Positions 45,261-56,085 of a DNA stretch of 64,000 nt are shown one piece after another; the stretch's first letter is position 1; each line of letters begins with the position of its first letter. This DNA is from Cycas panzhihuaensis (taxonomy: Eukaryota > Cycadophyta): assembly GCA_023213395.1 (NCBI GenBank), contig CM041465.1:163625741-163689740 (forward strand). The letters are read 5' to 3'. Below the pieces are notes generated by a model that saw only the letters and a list, made by a program, of their open reading frames with translations, was not told the DNA's origin and did not search any database. Position numbers and translations under genes: made by a program.

Positions 45261-46405
45261 AAAAAGCTTTTAAGAATATTTACCATCAGAATAAAACTCA
45301 TGATATTATAAGTATGCTATGGCCTTCAAAAGGTAAATGAAGAAACTTGATTATGAGCATATGATAAATGAAGAATGGTAGTATTAAATAGCGTATTCAG
45401 TATCAATTTGAAAAATATTTTCTTTTGAGATAGTGTTAAAAGTTAGAGAAAAAATTCCTTCTAGTCATATGAAATCATTTCATAATGAATTAATACAAAA
45501 GAAGCAAATAAGTCATGTCAAAGCAATAAATGATTTAAAAAGTAAAGATTTAACCTCACAAAATAAATATCATATCTTGTTGTAGGATGAAGTTCTAAAC
45601 AATGCATCATAGAAGAAAAATGTTCCCAATAGTTATTATTCAAGTATATCAAGAATACTATATAATGAAATTATTGCGTATGAGGCAAGAGATAATTGAG
45701 CATAAGCTTAAGAATTGAATGACCTAACTTCTAATATAACCAATGATATTCATAATAGTACAAGATAAATTTTTAAAGATAATGTAAATAAAATCAATAT
45801 ACAGGATAATAAGAATTCAATAGTTACAATGTATATACCAGAGAACTCCCTAATGCCAATGATAATAGTTTTTCCTCAGAATGAATCTAGAAAAACCCTA
45901 AGCATATATATAGTATCATATATTTTAAGACAATATTATTTTATATCAATACTGGCATTGACTTTTCGAATTTACACAGTCATAATCTACTAAAAATTTT
46001 TAACTAGCATACAATTGCATCAACTGATTCAACCTTGACCTTATATTCATACTTGTTATTAATTAAATCTTCAATAATTATAAAATTTTGATTACTTCCT
46101 AATCTACTTAACATATGTCCTTTTATCTTCTCAAATGCCCTAGTATTCTTAAGGCATTTCATTGTAAAATGCTTATAAGAGTAGATTGTTGTGTAGCCCT
46201 AGCCATTATTATATGTGAATAACCTTGTCTAGAGAATAATATCCATTATTTAAAGGATCGAATGGTAGAAATAATGCAATGCTTATATCCCTCCCATATT
46301 GCTTGCTACTATATATATTCATATATCAACATGGTAAGGTTCAACTTGAAGTATGCTATAATATTCAATCACTTTGAGAAAATCTTCATACTCAAGGCTT
46401 CATTA
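45261..46405 (+). repeat. Repeat block Q, copy 2
   Basis: Homologous to 2,761-3,950. The plus-strand degenerate frame described there runs at about 45,385-45,870 (tracts EAINDLKSKDLTSQNKYH-like and LNDLTSNITNDIHN). The second half has no recognised frame. It ends where spacer S begins. Confidence 0.6.
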
Positions 46406-46979
46406 TTTTAGGGAAAACTTGGTTGCTTTAGGGTTGCATGTGCACTTCCTTCTTAAGCATATTATTTTGATAATTTATTTTAGTTTAAAGCATTTCTCTA
46501 TAAAGGTATAGGTGTTGATTATTGAATGTCACAATCGCAATGGATTTATTTAATGAGAATTATACTAACTTCCCCACTTTTCACAAGCTGATGAATTTAA
46601 TGATACTTAATAAGTTTTTAAAAACTATAACTTTTTAATATGGACTACAATTTTTAAGGTCTCTAAGTTTTTTGGTATGGTTAAGAGTTTGTCGACATGT
46701 GTTTTATCAATGGTATTATAATTATTTCTTCTTATTATTGTTTACTTCTTTCATCTCTAAGTTATCTTATGTGATTTCTATCGGGTGACTTGAATCCTTG
46801 AAATTATGTCTTCCACAAAATAGGTAATGTCTATTATTAATTAATTAGGTCTAGAACGCACACGGATAGACCCATATAACACATAAAATTCAACAAACTA
46901 AATAAAATCCCTTTGGGCATTAGTCATATTAAGAACATAACAATATGAATGATTCCCAAAATTAGGATGGACCTAGCAT
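46406..46979. repeat. Spacer S, copy 1
   Basis: A ~570-bp stretch found again at 55,096-55,664, each time between block Q and the kinase fragment. It is AT-rich without a recognised gene. The part nearest the kinase fragment may be its original 3' untranslated region, since it follows the stop codon in the kinase's sense. Confidence 0.5.
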
Positions 46980-47297
46980 CTACGTCCATTTTCTAGTGAA
47001 GAAACGATGCTTCAAAGCTTCCTTGGCAGAGAGACGGTGGTTAGGATCAAAGTTCAACAAACCATGAAGCAACTCGATGAGGGCTCTCAATGAGTGGTCC
47101 ACATGTTGCGTGACAAGATTCCGTAGGCGTGGTAAACTTTGGACTGCCCCAACACTCTGTCTAGATGCAATCCCATCTCGCCAGTTGAGTTCCCTACCAT
47201 TTCTCAAGTACTCCCCTACACATTCACCTGCCCTTTCTATCATAGATTCAAGAATTGGTCCCAACACTTGCTCCATCATTTCCAGGTGCTTCAAATT
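46980..47297 (-). pseudogene. Captured LAMMER/AFC protein kinase C-terminus, copy 1
   Basis: Minus-strand translation ending at the stop 46,980-46,982 reads KHLEMMEQVLGPILESMIER, RELNWRDGIASRQSVGAV, SLPRLRNLVTQHVDHSLRAL and LLHGLLNFDPNHRLSAKEAL, then KHRFFTRKW. This is the C-terminal lobe end of a plant AFC (CLK/LAMMER) kinase, a nuclear kinase family acting on SR splicing factors. The M-M-E-x-V-L-G-P and H-V-D-H-S segments are particularly typical. The ATP-binding and catalytic loops are absent. About 106 codons are contiguous without an obvious intron. It abuts the leader of element E at about 47,297. Confidence 0.85.
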
Positions 47298-48302
47298 TAT
47301 ATGGCGTTTTAGAGAGTTGTGTACATTAAATGAGCACAATACAACAATTGTCAAGTTGGTCGAGTGTCTTCTGGGTGCATATCTTTTTAATTGGGTGCAT
47401 CTCCTCTTGACTGAGTGGATTACAAGTTGGTTAGGCACTTAGTAGCATTGGTTGGGTGTGTTTGAAGGTGGTTGGACAACATATGAGCTATCTACCAATT
47501 GTATAGGTCAGTGGAGACTCATATCTTTAGTGAGTAGGTTTGTACTTTGTGTGCTTAGATCCATGGGTCTAGGCTATTTTTGTCTATGTCTAGACTATGT
47601 ATGGATTATTTATTAGCCATGTGAATGGAGAAGCAAATTTGTGATAAGTAGACAAGTCTTTCTTTGGTTGTATTAGTCCGTGCAAGTTGACCTGTGTTAA
47701 TACGACAACCACTCTTCATATGCGGCTTGTGGAGATATAGAACATTGCATGTAATGTATATTTACTAAGTGTTAGACTTAGTAATACATAATCCTCATTT
47801 GTAATCAAATTTGAAGAATGTGAGTTAAGCGATGAGTGACAGGTGTTTTTTGAAAAGTTACCATTCTTGAGAATCTGCCCTTTGGCATATTCTTTTTCTA
47901 ATTGAACTTTATAAAAAGAGACTCTTGGAACTTTGATACATATGATTTTTATATAGTGCGAAGTACTTTGATCATATTTGAAGTATCCTTGATACATTTT
48001 AAGCATGGATCAAAGCATTTCTTGTGATTTTCTAACTTGGAGATTGTGTACCTCTACCTTGTGGAGCTGACCTTGTACCTTGAGCACCATTTCACTTACC
48101 TTAATGCTCTTTTTTGGTGTTATTTAAAGGCAATTGTGGTCTATTTGGAGGAAGAAGCAGTCAGTGACCTGCATCTGCAAGTACAATCAACATTTTTAAA
48201 GCCTTAAGGGATTGCTCTTAGACTAAAGGAGGACACAAGGGTGTATTTCTGTCCTTAATAAGATCGTCTTGTGTCATGTGATTCATATTATAGCCAATTG
48301 TT
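47298..48302 (+). other. Element E leader remnant
   Basis: Leader sequence parallel to 35,725-36,745 of D. The minus-strand open stretch 47,716-48,006 corresponds to 36,155-36,445. No recognised product. Confidence 0.5.
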
Positions 48303-49000
48303 TGAGATGGAGAAGCTCATGCTTAAGTTTATGTTTAATGGTAACAATTTCAGTGAATGGAAGGCCAATATGGAGCTTATATTGATGGTGAACCAACTCT
48401 AGGGAATCACTAAGGCAAAGCTTGTTTTAGTTCCACTTGACCATAAGGAGCATATTAAAGTTGAAGAAAAGCAGTTTATGGCCATTGTTTTACTGAAACT
48501 CTCATTGGCGCTGGACTAGATAGCACTGGTTCACAATCTGGATGACCCAATCGAGATTTGGATGAAGTTCTGTGATACTTTTAAGAAGAAGATGAATAGG
48601 CATCTTGCATTGATATTAGAACTACTCAAGTCACGATTTGAAGATGAGAACAATATCATCTCTTACTTGAATAAAATAACTAACTTGATGAACAAGCTAG
48701 AAGAAGTAAAGTAGAACTCGATCTATGATATCCTTTTGTTTGTGATAATCATGTCAAAGTTGCCAGTTACGTTCGGCACATTCCAAACAACTTATGCTAG
48801 AGATGAAGTGATGGAGGAAAGCCCTAACCATGAAAATTCAAAGAAAAAAGGCCATTAAGGAGGAGAAGTTCATATAAAGGTCTCGAGAAAGCTCTCAAGA
48901 TAAGAATAAGTTTAATGGAAAGTACAATTACTACAAGAAGGATGGTCACTGTGAAAAGAACTATTGGTTCAACCATCGTGACAAGCATAGAGGTAACTAG
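48303..49000 (+). pseudogene. Element E gag, degenerate
   Basis: The reading MEKLMLKFMFNGNNFSEWKA and ANMELILMVNQL parallels D. It continues with an IISYLNKITNLMNKLEE tract. Here a deletion near 48,815 removes the FDG-LILIEDAKLK-HGLLGGSS region present in D and F. The zinc knuckle is lost (C and final C both Tyr). More stops than in D. Confidence 0.8.
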
Positions 49001-49029
49001 AATGATAAAGGAAAGAGTGTTGACGTTCA

Positions 49030-49430
49030 TTGCATCTAAGCACAGACCTTGTCAACCAAGTCAGATTAGAGAGACTATTAGGTGCTAGATTCTGAAGCAC
49101 AGAAGAACATCTCTTACTAAAAGTGAAACTTTGATACATTGAATGCAAATTAAATCAATGCTAAGATCATTCTTAGAGATGCTCGCGTGTTGTTGTTAGA
49201 TGGTATCAGTGAAGTTTCCATTATAAGAGGTAAGTTTTCTGGGGTATATTATGTAGTTAAGATGCAGTTGAATCTTCTATTTGCTCAGGAGATCTATAAA
49301 CAAGTTATGAAAGTCAAGCTCTATGATGATAAGTGCCTAATAAAGGACCCAAAACAGAACTTTGTTGTCATAGCTATTGAGAAAATTAGGGACAACTTTT
49401 GGGTGTTTAAAATTTTTTAATCTCAGAAGA
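49030..49430 (+). pseudogene. Element E protease/linker region, degenerate
   Basis: The 77-codon open stretch 49,187-49,420 contains LLDGISEVSIIRGKFSGVYY and the QEIYKQVMKVKLYDDKCLIK tract, the post-protease segment of this family. The active site itself is not readable. Confidence 0.65.
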
Positions 49431-49459
49431 AGTCCTATGCCTTTGTTTCCAGCACGAAT

Positions 49460-50275
49460 GACAAAAGTAAACTATGGAACAATTGCCTTGGGCACCTTAA
49501 TTATAGGAGTATTACACTACTAAAGAGGTTGAAGATGGTGGAAGGATTATCGTCAGTTTCCTGCTCCAATGGTGCTTGTGAAGGGTGTATATATGGTAAG
49601 CATCACCACTATCGTTTTGCTCGGGATAATGCCTAGAGAACCAAGGAGAAGCTGGAGCTTATGCACTCATATGTTATGGGACCACTCCAAAACCCTTCGA
49701 TATTAAGACTCTGATATACACTTGTGTTTATGGATGATTACACTAGGAAAGCCTGGGTTTATTTTCTCAAGAATAAGTTAGACGTATTTGATTTCTTCTA
49801 TGATTGGAAAGCGATGGTTAAAAATGAATCTGATTACGAAATAAAATCTTTATTAAGTGATAATAGTAAGGAGTATGACAATCATGCATCCAATTAGTTC
49901 TACTACAACCATGGTATAAAGTGAGAGTTTACAGTCATGTATACCCCACAATAGAATGGATTTGCTGAAAGAAAGAACCATACCATGATGGAGATTACGA
50001 GGTGTATGGTGCATGCTAAAAACCTACCACTAAAGTTTTGGGCTAAAGATGTGGCAATTTCTATTTATATTTTGAATAGGGTACCCACTCAGGTAGTTCG
50101 CAGTATAACCCCCAAGGAGAAATGAACTGGTCGGAAGCCTTCGATTAGCCATTGAAGAACATTTGGGTGTATTGCATATGCCCACATTCCAGATAATAAC
50201 TAAAAGAAGCAGGATCAGAAAAGTATAAAGTGCATATTCATGGGGTATTGCATGGAGAACAAAGCCTACAGAGGA
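49460..50275 (+). pseudogene. Element E integrase, catalytic Asp-to-Tyr
   Basis: It reads LWNNCLGHLNYRSI, CEGCIYGKHHHYRF, and then MHSYVMGPLQN with Tyr at 49,680-49,682 in place of the first catalytic Asp. A MDDYTRKAWVYFLKNK segment follows. The shared stops are at 49,634-49,636 and 50,153-50,155. The C-terminal part ends at a private deletion after the NKAYR tract. Confidence 0.85.
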
Positions 50276-51290
50276 ACCTTCTTACCATTCCCTTCTCCCA
50301 TTCTTAGATTCTTCAAGCGAAGAGGATGATGAGCTAGTTGTTGCACCTAGGGAAGTAGGACTAAGTGGAATGAGTAATAGTGAGGAGCCACCATGAGAAT
50401 AAGTACCTCTAGTAATAGGTCCTTCTATACCTTTATGGGCAAGGAAAACTATTAAAGATTCCAGTGTGGCGATGCAAACCCTAACTAATGACAAATAAAC
50501 CAGAAATCAACATGTTAGTTAAAATTTGCTGGTAGACACCAATGACTCTAGTGATCCTGATTTATTTGCTAAAGTGAAAGGAGATCCACAATGGAGAGTT
50601 GCAATGGAGGAAGAGTATGGTTCTCTGATGAAGAACAATAAGTGGGATTTGGTTCTACTCCATCTATCAAAGAACTTTATAGGATGCAAGTGTGTCTATA
50701 AGATAAAGTTCTAGTCTGATGGAGAGGTTGATAAGTATAAGGCTAGGTTTGTTATGCAAGGATTCAAGAAGAAAGAAAGAAACGATTACGAGGAGACATT
50801 TCCACCAGTCTCCAGAATGACAATGGTTTGTTTACTCATTTCCTTAGTAGCTTTATTAGATTGGGAGTTACACCAAATGGTCGTTAAGTCTGCATTCCTT
50901 AATGGGGATCTAAAGGAGGAGATATATATGTCATAACCTCTGGGATTTGTTAAGGATAGCTAGGAGCATCTTGTTTGTCATCTGAAGAAGTCAATCTATG
51001 GCCTAAAATAAGCACCCTATGCTTGGTATAACAAGATGGATACTAAGTTGAAAGCTGAAGGTTTTGAAAATTTAGAAATTGACTCAAACTTGTATGTGAA
51101 GAGAAGAGGGACTTCCGTAGTTGGTTATATGGTGTATGTGGATGATATAATCATCGGCAGTAACTATGGCAAGGCTATAACTGAAGTCAAATCTAATTTG
51201 GGAGCTTCATTTAACATGACAGATCCTGGGGAACTTCGTTATTTCTTGGCCATTCAGATCAGGTAGATGGAAGATAGGATCATGTTGTTA
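50276..51290 (+). pseudogene. Element E reverse transcriptase, degenerate
   Basis: Stretches at 50,526-50,714, 50,754-50,936 and 51,036-51,266 cover RVT_2: DPQWRVAMEEEYGSLMKNNK, NDYEETFPPVSRMTMVCLL, DWELHQMVVKSAFLNGDLKE and MVYVDDIIIGSN. The active site Y-V-D-D at 51,135-51,146 is intact; the H-Q-M-D Asp is Val. The shared stop in G-L-K-Q-A-P is at 51,009-51,011. E keeps the 12 residues missing from D. Confidence 0.9.
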
Positions 51291-51299
51291 CAATCGTAG

Positions 51300-52080
51300 T
51301 ATGTGAAGAATTTACTAGAGAGATTTGGAATGCAGCACTAAAAATCTATTATAACACCATATATAAAAGGTGCAAGGTTAGAGAAGGACATGGCCCAATC
51401 TTCTATAGATGGCAATAAGTGTTGCTAGTTGGTAGGGAGTCTCATCTATTTGACTAATATTAGGCCAAATATCACATACGCTATTGGATTGGTTTCCCGC
51501 TACATGCAGAATCCCCAATAACCTTATTTGGTGGCAGCAAAGCAGATTCTGAAATATCTGAAGGGGGCAATTAATCTTGGTCTTGAATATCGTAGAGGTG
51601 AGAAGACCAGGTTGCATGGATTCATGGATACTGATTAGGGAGGAGATTCTAACGATAAAAAATCTAATGGATTTATTTCGTGGTAGTCAAATAAGTAGTA
51701 GATGGTGGCGATATTTTCTATAGAAGTAGAATATCAAGGACTCAATATTGGTACGAAGGAAGCAGTATGGTTGCAAGGTCTCTTGGAATTTCTTGGCGTT
51801 TCTAATGGACATCTAATTCTCTTTGTTGATAATCATAATACGATTCACCTATCGAAGAATCCATAGTTTTATGCACATACGAAGCATATCAAGATTCAAC
51901 ACCATTATATTCATGAATATATTAAGTTAGGAAAGTTGTAGGTCGATTATTATCTTAGTGAATTATAGCTTGCAGACATGTTCACCAAGGCACTCACTGA
52001 AGATAAATTCACAAAGATATGTACTGGCTTAGGACTCACTGCTGCTATCTTTGAGGGAGGATGTATCGACAAGGATAAAT
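51300..52080 (+). pseudogene. Element E RT end and RNase H, degenerate
   Basis: Tracts include LVGSLIYLTNIRPNIT, YLKGAINLGLEYRRGE-like, VEYQGLNIGTKEAVWLQGLL, and LFVDNHNTIHLSKNP followed by AHTKHIKIQHHYIHE. Normal copia RNase H order, interrupted by TAG/TAA at W and Q positions. Confidence 0.85.
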
Positions 52081-52147
52081 AAGTTACAGGATAGTCCCAA
52101 CCTTCGTGATAACTTAACTACTGCATGTTGCAGGTTCCTAATATTAA

Positions 52148-52160
52148 CATTAAGGGGGGA
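52148..52160 (+). other. Element E polypurine tract
   Basis: CATTAAGGGGGGA before the LTR start TGTTAAATTA. Confidence 0.85.
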
Positions 52161-52533
52161 TGTTAAATTAGAAGTTAATTATTATGCCACTTAGTTAATA
52201 TTAATATGTTTTAATTAAGTGAAAACACACAAAGCCAAAAGGCACGACTTATTCAAATGGTCACAACCGTAATCAAGTGACACCTCTCCAGAGAGTATAA
52301 ATGCCTTGAGGCCTTGTATATTCAACATCAGATATCATTATATCAATCCATTTTGTAATAATCAAGTAATCCATAAATGATCGTTTTTGTGGTGGAGTTT
52401 TTCTCGAAAGGGTTTCCCACATATATACTATGTACTTTACACATGTTTTCTATGTTTCTATTTATTGCTTGTTGTGTATGGTTAATGATCCTACGTATAG
52501 GAACATTTGTGTATGATTTCATTTTCCCAAACA
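52161..52533 (+). repeat. Element E 3' LTR
   Basis: 373 bp, TGTTAAATTA to CCCAAACA, followed by TTTCC (one change from the CTTCC duplication of D). The TATA-like box reads GAGTATAAATGCC. Confidence 0.9.
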
Positions 52534-53043
52534 TTTCCACTTCTATATATAATACTTTATTTATTCTATTAATATATTATTTTAGAAGAAGAGAAAAATG
52601 GAAAAGGAACTACTTAGTAACAAAAAGAATGATAGTAGTTGATAGTTTGGTGTTGGTAATAATAGTAGTGAGTATAAAATTATGGGTAATAATAATGGTA
52701 AGCATTATGGGATGGTGGTATTCAAAGGTATACACTTCATCCCTTCATAAGAGTTAAAAGAATTATCATATGCCATTAATAAAGGTGTATTATTTGCAAA
52801 GAAAAATAGTTATGGATAAAAAGAAAATCTACTAAGTTATATGCTTTAGTAGTAGTAAAATAGATATGCTTATTTTAGTTATGCCACTAGAGGGTTGAAT
52901 GATGGTGATGGAGGTGATTAGAGTGTTATCAAAACTAACAATGCTAATGGGAAGTAAAATATTATTAAGAGGGAATTGAATATAATAAAAAGTCGAAGAT
53001 GTGACTATGGACATAGAAGCCATCAAATTGTAGCTAAGAGGGA
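52534..53043 (+). repeat. Repeat block P right part, copy in unit E
   Basis: Homologous to 43,840-44,361; the open stretches on both strands in this part are conserved only by duplication. No gene recognised. Confidence 0.75.
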
Positions 53044-53520
53044 TGTTTAATTAAGGGGATTCTTGATCACTCTAATGCCAATGTTGACTATTTTCCCTTC
53101 AAAGGTGATAGGTAATAGGGAAAGAATAGTAATAGCCATGTGATGGAATCTTGCAAAAAGAAATTCACATAAATGAATCAACAAAATAGGTTTGAGTCAA
53201 CTACAATCATACAAGGAAATTCGTAAAAGATTATGCACTAGATTAGCAAGGCAGAAATCCCTTTAGGGTAGAAAACCACCTCAAAAAGTCATAATACATT
53301 TCCATCAAATTACATTGCATGCAATATTCTATCCATACTTTCATGTAAGGAGAAGATATTATATTCATTCGTCATGTGGATAATTATCTTTTAATGGACT
53401 TTATAATTAGTAGGATGTCAACTTACTTTATTTACTAATTGACTTTATAAAGTTGTCATCCACACATAATATTTAATTATAACATAAGAATATTCTAAGA
53501 TTCTATTACATAATCTAATA
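53044..53520 (-). repeat. 477-bp copia LTR, copy 5
   Basis: Same boundaries as copy 4 (minus-strand TATTAGATTA start); the outer end reads TTAAACA instead of TTATACA. Confidence 0.75.
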
Positions 53521-53674
53521 TCCCCTCTTAATATTGACTTAGAGAATGTATCAATTTAAAGAAGACTTCATTATATAGAGCCCTCTTTAATAGAGACTCC
53601 TTTAACTTTGAGTGTGTGTCATAATTTATATACCTAGCTTCTATAATAGACTTGGCCAATATATCTATAATCTA

Positions 53675-53945
53675 TGAATTTATAGGGAAGTGTAATAATT
53701 TAATAATGCCATTATTAATTAAATTATAAATAAAGTGTTGATGAAGCTTAAAGTACTTATTCTTAGAACGAGAAATAAGATTAGAAGTGATAGATATATT
53801 ATTTTTATTATCAGCATTAACTTAAATAAAAAAATTTATAGACAAATAAAATTCATTTATTAAAGATTTAGTCTCTAAAGCTTCCTTACTAACTTTAGCC
53901 AAGGCATAATATCTGACCTCAGTTGTAGAGAGAGCGAAATGCATA
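53675..53945 (-). pseudogene. Copia RNase H remnant, copy in E flank
   Basis: The minus-strand frame parallels 44,995-45,260, with the AEVRYYALAKVSKEAL-type helix (TTEVRYYALAK here) and the K-Y-x-x-L-H-Q-H-F motif. A frameshift from an A-run lies near 53,830. Only the RNase H C-terminal domain remains. Confidence 0.75.
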
Positions 53946-55095
53946 AAAGCTTTTAAGAATATTTACCATCAGAATAAAACTTATCATATTATAAGTATGC
54001 AATGGCCTTCAAATGGTAAATGAAGAAACTTGATTATGAGCATATGATAAATGAAGAATGATAGTATTAAATAACGTATTCAATATCAATTTGAAAAATA
54101 TTTTCTTTTGAGATAGTGTTAAAAGTTAGAGAAATAATTCCTCCTAGTCATATAAAATCATTTCATAATTATTAGTACAATAGAAGCAAACAAGTCATGT
54201 CGAAGCAATAAATGATATTAAAAGTAAAGATTTAGCCTCACAAAATAAATATCATGACCTACTATAGAGTGAAGTTCTAGACAATGCATTATAGAAGAAA
54301 AATGTTCCCAATAGTTATTATTCAAATGTATCAAGAATATTATATAATGAAATTATTGAGTATGAAGCAAGAGATAATTGAGCATAAGCTCAGGAACTGA
54401 ATGACCTAACTTCTAATATAACCAATGATATTCATAATGGTACAAGATAAATTTTTAAAGATAATGTAAATAAAATCAATATACAGGATAATAAGAATTC
54501 AATAATTCTAATGTATATACTAGAGAACTCCCTAATGCTAATGATAATAGTTTTTCCTCATAATGAATCTAGAAAAACCCTAAGCATTTATATAGTATCA
54601 TATATTTTAAGATAATATTATTTTATATCAATACTGACATTGACTTTTTGAATTTACACAGTCATAATCTACTAAAAATTTTTAACTAACATACAATTGA
54701 ATCAACTTATTCAACCTTGCCCTTATATTCATACTTGTTATTTTTTAAATCTTCAATAATTATAAAACTTTGATTACTTCCTAATCTACTTAAAATTTGA
54801 CCTTTTATCTTATCAAATCCCCTAGTATCCTTAAGGCATTTCATTTTAAAATGCTTATAAGAGTAGATTGTCGTGTAGCCCTAGCCATTATTATACGTGA
54901 GCAAGCTTATCTAGAGAATAATATCCATTGTTTAAAGGATTGAATAGTAGAAATAATGTAATGCTTATATCCCTCCCATATTGCTTGCTACTATATATAT
55001 TCCTATATCAACATGGTAAGGTTCAACATGAAGCATGCCATAATATTCAATCACTTTGAGAAAATCTTCAAACTTAAGGCTTCATTATTTTAGGG
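53946..55095 (+). repeat. Repeat block Q, copy 3
   Basis: Homologous to 45,261-46,405. The unrecognised plus-strand frame runs at about 54,080-54,560 with more stops than in copy 4. Confidence 0.6.
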
Positions 55096-55664
55096 AAAAC
55101 TTGATTACTTTAGGGTTGAATATGCACTTCTTTCTTAAAGACATTATTTTGATAATTTATTTTAGTTTAAAGCATTTCTCTATAAAGGTATATGTGTTGA
55201 TTATTGAATGTCACAATCGCAATGGATTTATTTAATGAGAATTATACTAACTTCCCCACTTTTCACAAGCTGATTAATTTAATGATACTTCTTAAGTCTT
55301 TAAAAACTGAAACTTTTTAATGTGGACTACACTTTTAAGGTCTCTAGGTTTTTTGGTATGGTTAAGAGTTTATCTACATGTGTTTTATCAATGGTATTAT
55401 AATTATTTCTTCTTATTATTGTTTACTTCTTTCATCCATAAATTGTCTTCCATGATTTCTATCAGGTGCCTTGAATCCTTGAAATTATGTCTTCTGCAAA
55501 ATAGGCAATGTCTGTTATTAATTAATTAGGTCTAGAATGCACACGAATAGACTCAGATAATAAATAAAATTCAGCAAGCTAAAATAAAACCCCTTTAGGC
55601 ATTGGTCATATTAAGAACATAATAACAACATGAATGATTCCTAGAATTAGGATGGACCTAGCAT
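55096..55664. repeat. Spacer S, copy 2
   Basis: Homologous to 46,406-46,979, with no gene recognised. The plus-strand open stretch 55,320-55,529 is interrupted in the other copy and is unlikely to code. Confidence 0.5.
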
Positions 55665-55775
55665 CTACGTCCATTTTCCAATGAAGAAATGATGCTTCAA
55701 AGCTTCCTTGGCATAGAGACAATGGTCGGGATCAAAGTTTAACAAACTATGAAGCAACTCGATCAGGGCTCCCAA
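55665..55775 (-). pseudogene. Captured LAMMER/AFC protein kinase C-terminus, copy 2 (shorter)
   Basis: Minus-strand reading ending at stop 55,665-55,667: ALIELLHSLLNFDPDHCLYA and KEALKHHFFIGKW. It is the last ~37 residues of the same kinase fragment as at 46,980-47,297, with several substitutions (for example R to C in the D-P-x-x-R-L motif). It abuts a truncated LTR of element F, not the leader, so its junction differs from copy 1. Confidence 0.8.
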
Positions 55776-56065
55776 TGAACTCATTCAAAGGGTCACAAGC
55801 CTAATCGAGTGACACCTCTTTGGAGAGTATAAATACCTTGAGGCCTTGTATATCCAACATCGAAGATCATTGTATGAATCCATTTTGCAATAATCAAGTG
55901 ATCTATAAATGATCCTTTTTGTGGTGGGTTTTTTCCCAAAAGGGTTTCCCACGTATATACTATGTATTGTGCACCTATTTTCTATGTTTCTATTTATTGT
56001 TTGATGTGTATGGATAAAGATCCTACCTATTGGAATATTTGTGTATGATTTCATGTTCCTAAATA
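55776..56065 (+). repeat. Element F 5' LTR, truncated
   Basis: The last ~290 bp of the LTR, starting at TCATTCAAAGGGTCACAA and ending CCTAAATA. It keeps the TATA-like GAGTATAAATACC. The first ~85 bp are replaced by the kinase fragment. Confidence 0.9.
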
Positions 56066-56085
56066 TGGTATCAAAGTTGTAGCAT
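56066..56085 (+). other. Element F primer-binding site
   Basis: TGGTATCAAAGTTGTAGC directly after the LTR; decayed tRNA-Met-type site. Confidence 0.7.

Larger units (their letters stand above)
47298..52533 (+). mobile_element. Element E: 5'-truncated copy of element D
   Basis: It is homologous to D from about 35,725 to the end but lacks the 5' LTR, the primer site and the first ~630 bp of leader. It has no nested insertion at the integrase-RT boundary; instead about 110 bp are missing there (near 50,271). It shares with D and F the integrase Tyr substitution, several stop codons and the same downstream flank. It therefore arose by segmental duplication. Confidence 0.9.

Noticed and set aside
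46980-47438. A functional 152-residue kinase
   Set aside because: The reading is kinase-like only up to about 47,297. Beyond that it is antisense retroelement leader, and all catalytic kinase motifs are missing.
47077-47442. Plus-strand 121-codon open stretch
   Set aside because: It is the shadow of the antisense kinase fragment, with no protein resemblance of its own.
52377-52757. 126-codon plus-strand stretch across an LTR end and block P
   Set aside because: It crosses the element-flank boundary and is interrupted in the equivalent places after D and F.
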